Both the position numbers and the translations under genes were made by a program. DNA of 64,000 bases from Halorhabdus amylolytica (GTDB lineage: Archaea > Halobacteriota > Halobacteria > Halobacteriales > Haloarculaceae): assembly GCF_004944975.1 (NCBI RefSeq), contig NZ_SPQG01000010.1, positions 55,395 to 119,394 of the forward strand. Reading direction: 5' to 3'. The notes beneath the pieces were generated by a model, which was given only the letters and a program-made list of their open reading frames with translations, had not been told where the DNA came from and did not search any database. Positions 26,918-33,994 of the stretch are shown here, piece by piece; position 1 is the first letter of the stretch, and every line of letters starts with the position of its first letter.

Positions 26918-27158
26918 ACAAAATCTAAACGACATTTCATTTACGAGCATTTGCAATCGCTCTCCAGTGGACTACTTATCCCGTGAGGGTTCGTGGTTCG
27001 AAGACCCAATCTTGCACGGATTCACCCCCGCACTTACTACTCGAAAACGGGGGATGTCTTCCTGTTCGAGTTCATTTGTTGTCTGGGCCATCGGTGAACA
27101 GGATTTCGTGGAGAAACGACAGAAACGTCGGGGGTGGGAGTAACCGATTCGTCTCTGT

Positions 27159-27756
27159 CTACGGGTATTCCTGATCACTCACGAGAGCCTCGGTACACTC
27201 GACGAGGTCGTCCTCAGTCGTCCACCGGCAGAGACGCCTAGCATCGTTGAGCATCTCGAAGATCGCGGTCTGCATTCCACTGTAGGGACTCTCGACGGCT
27301 ACGTTTGTGTCGATCGCGTCCACATCTATCGTATTGTACGTCGTGTTTGAACACGTGCGTCTTCGCGAAGTACTCCTCAAGGGCTGTGAAGTAGCCCTGC
27401 TCGACGAGGAAGCAGCCCTGGGCGTGTTCGGTGACGCCCAGGATGACGTCTGTATGATCGGCGAGCAGCCGGAACTTGAGGTAGGTATTCGTCCACTCGC
27501 TTCGAATGTCGATCATCAGGAACGCGTACGCACCGGGCTGTCGGTTGAGGCGATCTTTTACGAGCTGGAGAGGACGGATTTCGGGTTTCCCGTAGCTGCC
27601 GAGGACAAAGTACGAATTCTCAGCTGAGAAGATCGGCGTGAGCTCCGCAACACTCTGTTTCAGCGCTTCGTATTCTTCCGGTGTGGGTGAGGCTTCGTGC
27701 AGATACTCGTCGGCTTTCTCGACGAGTTCGTCGACAGTGACCGGATCCTCACTCAT
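27159..27756 (-). pseudogene. Frameshifted hypothetical protein
   Basis: An acidic protein starts at 27756 (MSEDPVTVDELVEKADEY) and reads well to about 27330 (THVFKHDVQY). There the frame turns Arg-rich and non-protein-like. A +1 shift continues as IDVDAIDTNVAVESPYSG and runs to 27159 with good composition. A single extra base near 27325-27345 would explain this. Middle motifs include YFVLGSYGKPEIRPL and FLMIDIRSEW. No family or function recognised. Confidence 0.65.
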
Positions 27757-27849
27757 CAACTCGGGACTTCTCTCGTACCCTGCGTCTTTCACTTCGCAGA
27801 CGGGGTGTCTCCCCGAACAACTGGCCATCCGACTGAGGTACTAGTCCGT

Positions 27850-28173
27850 CTACTCGTCCGGATTTACTGGGGATTTGTACTTTGATTTGACGCGATCTCC
27901 TTCCCGCCACTGCCAGTAGTAGTAGCGGTTGTCGTTGATCTCCTTGATCGTGATCGTCGCCTTCGTCGGGACATCATCGGGGAGGTCATCGGGTCGCTCG
28001 TCGATCTCGTCTTCCTCCTCCGCTTCGGCAAGGCGGGCCTGGCGCTCGCGATGCTCGGCGAGGTCCTCGGCATAGTGGGCAACGTCTCGGAGCAGCTCGG
28101 GTGAATAGTCGTTGAGTGTGTCGATGACGTCGGTGGGGAGGTCCGCTGGGGGCGTCGGTGGCTCGTAGGACAT
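27850..28173 (-). CDS. DUF6788-like small protein
   Basis: 107 residues from the ATG at 28173. An acidic N-terminal helical half is followed by a basic strand-rich tail RYYYWQWREGDRVKSKYKSP, a pattern seen in DUF6788-type proteins of haloarchaea. Its role is unknown. Just 14 bp upstream lies one of the TTAACCAAC palindromes, placing the arms at about -14 and -54 from the start codon; transcription is probably leaderless and controlled there. Confidence 0.65.
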   Translation of the reverse strand: MSYEPPTPPADLPTDVIDTLNDYSPELLRDVAHYAEDLAEHRERQARLAEAEEEDEIDERPDDLPDDVPTKATITIKEINDNRYYYWQWREGDRVKSKYKSPVNPDE

Positions 28174-28186
28174 GGGCCGATCTGTG

Positions 28187-28227
28187 TTAACCAACACAGG
28201 CGCAAACTGCATAGTTTTGTTGGTTAA
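28187..28227. promoter_or_regulatory. TTAACCAAC palindrome, copy b
   Basis: Perfect 10-bp arms with a 21-bp spacer, directly upstream of the gene starting at 28173 on the minus strand. The arms bracket the expected TATA position. Confidence 0.75.
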
Positions 28228-28345
28228 GTTGCTGCCAACTGTTCTCACCGGTTCTCCAGCAGCCGTCTCACTACTCGAAACTCTCCATCAAGGAGTTTCG
28301 TCTGATGTTACAGTAGCCTCGGGAGATCTCGAACGCTGGGCGATC

Positions 28346-29164
28346 CTACGAGTTCGAGGGGAGACGCCCATCAGGTCGTGGGACCCGCCCCTGCTTGATC
28401 TCCTGATCGACTCGCCGGAGGTGTTTACAGCCGCCCTCGGGCGTACGCTTCCGCCAGTCTGGACACGTACACGACTCGCTGATCACGTCGACTTCATACC
28501 AGTTTCCGGACGCCGATCGGACCTCATAGCGGCCACCCTTTTCGAGCAGCGAGACGGCCATCGATTCGTCGACGGCACGGCTGGTTCGCGGCTCGAGGTC
28601 GTCGTGCTGGGTTGAGTGCTCCGTGACGACCATCCGATCGCGTACGTCGCCGGTGCGGCCGCCGTCTGGGGCAACCGCAGCTTCGGGATCCTGGAGCCGA
28701 TTCGCAACCAGGGCCTCGACCGGATGCCCCTCCGGCCACAGATAGTGGACTTCCCGCCGCTCGCGATGGTCGTAGGAGCCACAGGCGGCAGCGCTCCCAG
28801 TCCAGACACGCCACGCCCCGAGTGCTGCCATCACGTCGACGATGACTCGCGGAACAGCGTCGTATTCGTCGGGGTAGAACACCCGGAACCGAGTACATGC
28901 CTCCTGCGGCGGAACCGTCTCCCACCACTCGACGTCGTCGTCCCAGCTGTTGCACATCGCGTCGTCCTCTCCGTAGCCGACAGTCACGCCGTCAATCTGC
29001 GGTACTTCCACCGATGTGTCGTCAGCCTCTCCTTCGAGCAGCCGAAGGACGGCGTACCTGAGATACTCGTGTTCCGGATGGTCCGAAGATTGGGCGACCT
29101 GCTCATGGTGCTCTGCGACTCGCTCTGCCTCGTCGAGAACGGTCGTTAGATATCGGTCGGTCAT
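28346..29164 (-). CDS. SWIM zinc-finger protein
   Basis: A 272-residue acidic protein with a C-terminal SWIM finger: CTCPDWRKRTPEGGCKHL (about 232-249), the CxCxnCxH pattern used for DNA or protein binding. The first 200 residues show no recognised domain. It carries a leader hairpin and a TTAACCAAC palindrome upstream, so it belongs to the shared regulon. Haloarchaeal plasmids often encode SWIM proteins of unknown role. Confidence 0.75.
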   Translation of the reverse strand: MTDRYLTTVLDEAERVAEHHEQVAQSSDHPEHEYLRYAVLRLLEGEADDTSVEVPQIDGVTVGYGEDDAMCNSWDDDVEWWETVPPQEACTRFRVFYPDEYDAVPRVIVDVMAALGAWRVWTGSAAACGSYDHRERREVHYLWPEGHPVEALVANRLQDPEAAVAPDGGRTGDVRDRMVVTEHSTQHDDLEPRTSRAVDESMAVSLLEKGGRYEVRSASGNWYEVDVISESCTCPDWRKRTPEGGCKHLRRVDQEIKQGRVPRPDGRLPSNS

Positions 29165-29183
29165 AGTTCGTGGAGACGGGACT

Positions 29184-29207
29184 GCGCCTCCGCCCTTCGG
29201 CGGGCGC
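29184..29207 (-). promoter_or_regulatory. Leader hairpin of the SWIM gene
   Basis: Gene-strand stem GCGCC/GGCGC with an inner CGCC-GAA-GGGCG, 20 bp upstream of the start. A T-run precedes the stem on the gene strand. Confidence 0.6.
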
Positions 29208-29215
29208 TGAAAAAC

Positions 29216-29257
29216 TTAACCAACGAATAGCGATCCATCGTATCCTCTGTTGGTTAA
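29216..29257. promoter_or_regulatory. TTAACCAAC palindrome, copy c
   Basis: 9-bp arms TTAACCAAC and GTTGGTTAA with a 24-bp spacer. It lies 9 bp beyond the SWIM leader hairpin, in the divergent region shared with the second HTH/NTase pair. Confidence 0.75.
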
Positions 29258-29388
29258 TTCATCTCCGCTCAAATTCTGAGCCGGATCGGATTACCGGAGC
29301 CAAGAATGGTATATCTGTATAGAGATAATTTTATAGGGAATACGGGGGACAAGACTAATACCGTTAGATGCGATACCAATAACTAGCG

Positions 29389-30063
29389 ATGATGGAGTAC
29401 GTCGACGAGACCGCGGCGAAGATCATGGTCGCGGCCCGGCCGGGTGACTCGATCCGGCGAATCGCCCAGAAGATCGACGGCTCCTACTCGTGGGTCTACG
29501 ACTGGATCGAGCGGTTGGAGGACGCAGGCTTCATCCGGCGTGAGGACGGCGTTTACATCGAGAATTACGCTGTCAGGGATCGCTACTACGATCTCGTCGC
29601 GGCCATCTCTCGCGCTGTTCCCCCCTCGATCGACGACGGCTACGTCATTCCGCACTTCGCCGGGATGCCCTTTGCGTACACGAAAATCGACGGCGTCTAC
29701 GTCTGGACCCACGGCGGCTATCAGATCGCCCGCGGCCACGACGACTATCCGATCTTCATCCAGGTCGCCGATCAGGACGTCGAACAGTGGACGGCGTTCT
29801 TTGATGAGTTCGGGATTCCGAGCCGGATTGAAGAGCGGCCGGATGCGAGCGACTACGACGCGACCGTCTCGTACGTGTTGTTCCCGACGAGTGGGGAGAT
29901 CACTCGCGAGTGGGTCGACGGCAATCCGGTCATTCCGTTGGACGAGACAATCGAGCACATGTTGGAGTACCGGGTGAACTACGAGCCAGCGTTGGAGATG
30001 ATCGCCGACGAGTACGACCGTGATATCGACGCGTCCCACGAGGATCCGCGTCTCAATGCATGA
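29389..30063 (+). CDS. wHTH antitoxin-like protein (AbiEi-like), copy 2
   Basis: A 224-residue paralogue of the protein at 4591-5265: winged helix SIRRIAQKIDGSYSWVYDWI, then VIPHFAGMPFAYTKIDGVYV and WTHGGYQIARGHDDYP. Full-length alignment is collinear. It overlaps its NTase partner by ATGA. A second ATG one codon on (29392) is possible. The pair lies between two TTAACCAAC palindromes (copies c and d), which suggests cassette insertion into an older transcription unit. Confidence 0.7.
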   Translation: MMEYVDETAAKIMVAARPGDSIRRIAQKIDGSYSWVYDWIERLEDAGFIRREDGVYIENYAVRDRYYDLVAAISRAVPPSIDDGYVIPHFAGMPFAYTKIDGVYVWTHGGYQIARGHDDYPIFIQVADQDVEQWTAFFDEFGIPSRIEERPDASDYDATVSYVLFPTSGEITREWVDGNPVIPLDETIEHMLEYRVNYEPALEMIADEYDRDIDASHEDPRLNA

Positions 30064-30755
30064 GCCTCGGCGAACGCGAAGACGAGCTGCTGGACACCCT
30101 GGAGACAGTCATTGACGCTGACCTGCCGTACGTGCTCGTCGGTGGGTGGGCGATCGCGGCGTTCAATCAGCGCTTCACCACGGACGTCGACGTCGTCATT
30201 CCGGCACAAGCGGTCGACGACTACACCGACCTTCTCACCGCCCGCGGCTACGAGAAAACGGCCGACGTCGAGCGAAACGAGCTCTACGAGGGCCGTACTA
30301 TTCGATTCACGAAAGACATCGGGAATCCGGTTCGGTTCGACGCGATGGTGGACGCGCTGGGCTGTCGCCAGACGGAAGCTGAATGGTCGTATCGCTATCT
30401 GGCCCAGCACTCCGTCACCCAGGAACTGCGAACCGGGCGCCCGGTAACAGCCAGGATTCCGGAACGGGAGTTGCTGTTTGCCGTGAAACTTCACAGTGGC
30501 CGCAAGGCAGACTCCCGGGATCTGGTGGTGCTGGCTGCTGACGCGGATTTCGACCGGATCGCGACCCATCTTCATCGCGGGGTGTCCAAGAAGCTCGCTG
30601 GTCGCATCGAGACTGTTCTCGACCGGCTCACGTCGGAAGATTTTGCGGACGCGTTCAAAGGGGTCTTCGAACAGCAAACGGTTCCCGAACAGGATATCGA
30701 TGCCGTCGTTGAGTTCCTTCGTGACCAGCAGCGCCGAATCGATTCTGAACTATAA
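30060..30755 (+). CDS. Nucleotidyltransferase toxin-like protein (AbiEii/MNT-like), copy 2
   Basis: A 231-residue paralogue of the protein at 5262-5957, with the same catalytic spacing: GG at 28-29 and DVD with Asp42 and Asp44 in FTTDVDVVI. The later motifs CRQTEAEWSYRYL and AVKLHSGRKADSRDLVVLA are shared. It is predicted to transfer nucleotides to a cellular target when released from its HTH partner. Having two diverged pairs on one replicon suggests different specificities or separate acquisitions. Confidence 0.75.
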   Translation: MSLGEREDELLDTLETVIDADLPYVLVGGWAIAAFNQRFTTDVDVVIPAQAVDDYTDLLTARGYEKTADVERNELYEGRTIRFTKDIGNPVRFDAMVDALGCRQTEAEWSYRYLAQHSVTQELRTGRPVTARIPERELLFAVKLHSGRKADSRDLVVLAADADFDRIATHLHRGVSKKLAGRIETVLDRLTSEDFADAFKGVFEQQTVPEQDIDAVVEFLRDQQRRIDSEL

Positions 30756-30820
30756 CATCGACTGCCGGTGGGGTATGTCTTGAGACCGATCGAAACACGC
30801 AGGGTCGGACGCCGAACGAA

Positions 30821-30861
30821 TTAACCAACAGAGTGGGATAGTACCCTCCGGCGTTGGTTAA
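30821..30861. promoter_or_regulatory. TTAACCAAC palindrome, copy d
   Basis: 9-bp perfect arms with a 23-bp spacer, between two convergent gene ends (30755 and 30880). It controls no visible start, so it may be a relic promoter cut off when the HTH/NTase cassette arrived. Confidence 0.65.
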
Positions 30862-30879
30862 CAGCCGGGAAGGAGGTGT

Positions 30880-31809
30880 TCAGCCGTCTACAACTGTCCC
30901 GATGACCTCCTGCGCGGTCGAACTGATCCGGCCGAGTCGCTCCTGAATGCTCTCCGCATCGTCGTCCTGCCACGCGGCAAGATAGAACGCTGATCCGCTC
31001 GTATCTAGGTTGAAATACCGCCCGACGATGTACGCAACGGCTTCGGCTTCGACCTCGCGTTTTGCACGCTCGGGTTCGTCGTCGACATCGAAATGGAGCA
31101 GTGCGTGGGCGTACTCGTGAATCAACGTCACGGCGAGATCGGCCTGATTTGAGCGGGCTTTCGCTTCGACGACGGGTTGGCATCCGTGGAGAGTCCGGTG
31201 TTTGCAGACGCCTTTCGCGTCGCCATGCTCCCACTCGGCAGCGTCGACGACACGGACGTCGATATCGAGCGTAGCTGCTGCATCAAGGAGCGCTGGCACC
31301 AGGTCGTCGGCGTCACCAGCTGCCTCGGTTTCCAGCTCGGGGAGCGGTTCGCCCTCGGTTTGAGACACATCGAAGACTGCCGTTGGTTTGAATCCAACCA
31401 GTCCTTTCGACCACTCCTCGGGCGGCGTCTCGTCGTACTCACAGTCACTGTCCTCGTGGTAGCTCGGCGAGTTCTCGCATTCCGGGCACTGCTTGGTGAT
31501 GATCGGCGCCCAGATCCAGATGGCCGACTCACCCTCCTTGACGTGGCGGTCGAACTCCTCCTGCCACGTCCGGTAGCCAGCCACCCGGCTCGCCTCGGGA
31601 CACTGTCGCTTGATGAGGAGCGTGTTCCGATAGGAGTAGTCGTGGAAACGACTCTGGACATCGAGCCACTCTTGGAACTCTTCGCTGGCCTGCGCGTCGT
31701 CGACGCCGGCGACAAGGTCGTCGATCCACTGTTCGATGGTACTGTTCATCTCGTCTGATCGCGTGTCGGTCTGGTCGAAGGAGACCGACGAGTCTCTGGT
31801 CGTAGACAT
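30880..31809 (-). CDS. ArdC-like antirestriction protein with metallopeptidase domain
   Basis: 309 residues from the ATG at 31809. The N-terminal half has the ArdC signature (YSYRNTLLIKRQCPEASRV, about 58-76, then GYRTWQEEFDRHVKEGESAI), an ssDNA-binding domain. The C-terminal half is an ImmA/IrrE-type zinc peptidase with HEYAH at 231-235 and a downstream Glu in REVEAEAVAY. A Cys-rich insert (CPECEN, CEYDE) lies between. ArdC proteins protect incoming conjugative DNA from restriction, so this points to a transmissible replicon. A leader hairpin precedes the gene. Confidence 0.82.
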   Translation of the reverse strand: MSTTRDSSVSFDQTDTRSDEMNSTIEQWIDDLVAGVDDAQASEEFQEWLDVQSRFHDYSYRNTLLIKRQCPEASRVAGYRTWQEEFDRHVKEGESAIWIWAPIITKQCPECENSPSYHEDSDCEYDETPPEEWSKGLVGFKPTAVFDVSQTEGEPLPELETEAAGDADDLVPALLDAAATLDIDVRVVDAAEWEHGDAKGVCKHRTLHGCQPVVEAKARSNQADLAVTLIHEYAHALLHFDVDDEPERAKREVEAEAVAYIVGRYFNLDTSGSAFYLAAWQDDDAESIQERLGRISSTAQEVIGTVVDG

Positions 31810-31858
31810 CGTGATCACCGAATCGAATTCACGGCGACTGCGTCTGTTCAGACCGCAC

Positions 31859-31875
31859 CGCACCCTTCAGGGGCG
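31859..31875 (-). promoter_or_regulatory. Leader hairpin of the ArdC-like gene
   Basis: The gene strand reads CGCCCCTGAAGGGTGCG, preceded by a T-run, about 50 bp upstream of the start. It carries the GGGTGCG core seen in other leaders. Confidence 0.6.
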
Positions 31876-31896
31876 TCCAAAAAACCGCTCTGTCGG

Positions 31897-32244
31897 TTAG
31901 CGGAGCTCGTGACGTTCGTCTGCAAAGCCGACCGTAACGAGGTACTCGAGGAACTCGTCGAACTGCTCGACGTCACTGGGCGTGTCGGTCGCAAGATGAC
32001 GCGCCCACTCGATGGCCCACTGGAAGGCGGGATCCGTGCCGCCCTTGCCGTGAATGTACCACCACCGGGCCGCCTTGAGAACCACTATGGGATTCGTCGG
32101 CGGCTGCTCACCGGCGAGCCCACGGGTGATGGATTCGATTTCGTCGGGGACGTCGGCTGGATCGACCTCCGCTGATTGCGTGTTGTCGATATCGACGGGA
32201 ATATCGTCGACCGAGACGTTGTCGGGACTCTGTTGTTGACTCAC
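31897..32244 (-). CDS. Hypothetical plasmid protein
   Basis: A 115-residue acidic protein starting at GTG 32244. A disordered N-terminus (about 35 residues) leads into a helical domain including PTNPIVVLKAARWWYIHGKG and AFQWAIEWARHLATD. No family recognised. It sits between a DUF6610-like gene and the ArdC-like gene in one minus-strand run and has its own leader hairpin. Confidence 0.6.
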   Translation of the reverse strand: MSQQQSPDNVSVDDIPVDIDNTQSAEVDPADVPDEIESITRGLAGEQPPTNPIVVLKAARWWYIHGKGGTDPAFQWAIEWARHLATDTPSDVEQFDEFLEYLVTVGFADERHELR

Positions 32245-32280
32245 TGGAAGTCACCTCTGAGAGCTTTCGAAGGAGCCCTC

Positions 32281-32295
32281 GCCCTCTCTGGGGGC
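32281..32295 (-). promoter_or_regulatory. Leader hairpin at 32281
   Basis: The gene strand reads GCCCCCAGAGAGGGC after a T-run, 37 bp upstream of the GTG at 32244. Confidence 0.5.
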
Positions 32296-32315
32296 ACGAA
32301 AAACAGGTCGCGAAG

Positions 32316-33317
32316 TCACGCCGGCGGGAGGTAGACGCTCTGATCGCCGGCGATTTCCTCTAGATTGTTCCGATGACGGTGGCTGAAGTAGCACTCGTAG
32401 CTGCAGTATCCACAGATTGCGCCGGTATCGTACTCGGCGACGTACGGGCCGCGGCGGGTTCGCCAGACGTTCGTCCCGCACTCGGTACAGGCGGCGTCCT
32501 CGAGATCGGCAGGGCTCGGTCCCTCGTACTCGACGTTGAGCCCCTCGTCTTGCGGTGTCGTTTCGGGCCAGATTCCGTGCGCCCTCCAGAACTCACGGAC
32601 CCGAGCGAGGCTGTGGCGCACCGTCTTTCGGACGGTGACGTGGTCGGCGTCGCGACCGCTGTCGTCCCAGCCGTCGGCCGTCCAGAACTCACCGAACTGT
32701 GCGCCGCGATGCAGCCCGTTCCAGTCGACGCCGACGATATCGGCCGGTGGCTCGTCAGTGAGTGTCGGTCGGGTCAACTGTCGAATAGCGTCGAGCTGCT
32801 TGGGCGGACTCCCGCCGAGAATGTGGACGCGCCGCCCTCTCCAATCGGCTGGATCGGAGAAATCGTGGGCCAGGCGGTCGGCGTATCCCCGTGAATACCC
32901 GAGGACGAGGTTCTCAGGTATCGCGTCGATCACCGCCCGCGACTTCGGAACGACGATGAGCTCAGCTTCGGGGTAGCTCGCTTGGATTTCACGAGCAGCA
33001 GCGACGTGGGCGTCGACGTCGTCGATTTCGTCGACGTCCCCGATGACCCCGACACGTGGTTCGTACTCGAAAAAGCGGTCGACGAACCGCTCCAGATCGG
33101 GATCCCGAAAATCGTTGTCGAGCATCCCGACAGGAATCTCGAGGTTCAGGTACTGGTCCGTCTGGTACCCACAGTCTTCCCGAAACCCGGGGAGAAATCC
33201 GAGGGCGAGAGAATCGGCGACGAATGGGGCTCGATGGAGGAACGCCACATGGTCCGCTTGTCTGGCGACAGCGATGTCGCTAGCCGTGCTGGAGTCTGGA
33301 CTCAAACCGAGGGACAT
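32316..33317 (-). CDS. DUF6610-like protein with zinc ribbon
   Basis: 333 residues from the ATG at 33317, chosen because a leader hairpin occupies 33353-33366 and a longer start would translate through it. The body has strand-rich repeats: VGMLDNDFRDPDLERFV, ELIVVPKSRAVIDAIPENLV, GYSRGYADRLAHDFSD and RRVHILGGSPPKQLDAI. This resembles the DUF6610 group of haloarchaeal proteins and distantly recalls TIM-barrel folds. A C-terminal zinc ribbon (CTECG ... CGYCSYEC) follows. Function unknown. Confidence 0.7.
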   Translation of the reverse strand: MSLGLSPDSSTASDIAVARQADHVAFLHRAPFVADSLALGFLPGFREDCGYQTDQYLNLEIPVGMLDNDFRDPDLERFVDRFFEYEPRVGVIGDVDEIDDVDAHVAAAREIQASYPEAELIVVPKSRAVIDAIPENLVLGYSRGYADRLAHDFSDPADWRGRRVHILGGSPPKQLDAIRQLTRPTLTDEPPADIVGVDWNGLHRGAQFGEFWTADGWDDSGRDADHVTVRKTVRHSLARVREFWRAHGIWPETTPQDEGLNVEYEGPSPADLEDAACTECGTNVWRTRRGPYVAEYDTGAICGYCSYECYFSHRHRNNLEEIAGDQSVYLPPA

Positions 33318-33352
33318 AACGGAACTCGCGAGGCGGCTGTTGGTCGCCCCGC

Positions 33353-33366
33353 GCCCATTCAGGGGC
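33353..33366 (-). promoter_or_regulatory. Leader hairpin of the DUF6610-like gene
   Basis: The gene strand reads GCCCCTGAATGGGC, preceded by TTTTTCGG and followed by GCGGGGCG, 36 bp upstream of the start. Confidence 0.6.
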
Positions 33367-33389
33367 CCGAAAAACCGCGGCACAGCATA

Positions 33390-33431
33390 TTAACCAACAA
33401 TAGGGAAACTCACGCGGAGTGTGTTGGTTAA
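33390..33431. promoter_or_regulatory. TTAACCAAC palindrome, copy e
   Basis: Perfect 10-bp arms with a 22-bp spacer, starting 24 bp beyond the leader hairpin of the DUF6610-like gene. The probable promoter of the run 33317 to 30880. Confidence 0.78.
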
Positions 33432-33440
33432 GGACAGCGC

Positions 33441-33656
33441 TTACCCTTCGTCCTCACGCAACTCTTCAGCTTTCCACTTGAGCCGGCGCAGAATCTGCGT
33501 TCGATTTTGGTGGGCGTTCTCGTAGGCTACACACTCTTGCAAGGTTTCCATATCGGGAATCGTCGCGATCCCTGCCTTGATCAGGCCCGTGTTCGGTGCT
33601 TCCAGACGCTTCTCTGGAGGGAATTCGTCGCTCTCTTCGTCGTCAGTGGTTCCCAT
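33441..33656 (-). CDS. Hypothetical small protein
   Basis: 71 residues from the ATG at 33656 (MGTTDDEESDEFPPEKRL). An acidic tail is followed by KAGIATIPDMETLQECVAYE and a basic helix NRTQILRRLKWKAEELRED. The longer frame would run through the leader hairpin (33670-33684). No family recognised. Confidence 0.55.
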   Translation of the reverse strand: MGTTDDEESDEFPPEKRLEAPNTGLIKAGIATIPDMETLQECVAYENAHQNRTQILRRLKWKAEELREDEG

Positions 33657-33669
33657 CTCAAAGAGCCTC

Positions 33670-33684
33670 CACCCCTTTGGGGCC
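33670..33684 (-). promoter_or_regulatory. Leader hairpin at 33670
   Basis: The gene strand reads GGCCCCAAAGGGGTG, 14 bp upstream of the ATG at 33656. Confidence 0.5.
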
Positions 33685-33787
33685 GACACAAACAACTCTC
33701 CGGACGATAATGTCCACCTCTAATAGAGATGAAACCGATACAACGGTTACCGTAATGGTCATTCCCCGCGAGTGTTTACAGGCCCGC

Positions 33788-33994
33788 ATGGAGCGAAAGA
33801 CGATCTCAGTCACCGGGATGTCCTGCAACGGGTGCGAACAGAACGTGGAGACCGCCCTGCGAAACCTCGATGATGTGAATCGGATCGAGGCCGACCACGA
33901 AGCTGACACGGTCGACGTGGTCCTCGAGGATGGAGTCTCAGACGACGACGTGAACGCGGCAATCGAACAAGCTGGCTACGACGTAGTGGCTTAA
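33788..33994 (+). CDS. copZ: CopZ-like copper chaperone (HMA domain)
   Basis: A 68-residue single HMA domain with GMSCNGCEQNVETAL, whose CxxC pair binds Cu(I). It is the classic size for a cytoplasmic copper chaperone that delivers metal to a CopA ATPase. It ends tail to tail with copA, the stop codons overlapping by 4 bp. The ATG at 33788 removes a poorly conserved upstream extension. Confidence 0.85.
   Translation: MERKTISVTGMSCNGCEQNVETALRNLDDVNRIEADHEADTVDVVLEDGVSDDDVNAAIEQAGYDVVA

Larger units (their letters stand above)
26705..27158. other. Downstream origin flank with repeated boxes
   Basis: No credible gene lies in this 454-bp stretch. The first 215 bp hold at least three box-like sequences. 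The rest shows nothing I can identify; it contains no tRNA. Confidence 0.5.

Noticed and set aside
26972..27178. 68-residue open frames on both strands after orc1
   Set aside because: No protein-like composition or conserved motif; treated as non-coding. It was also checked for a tRNA and none fits.
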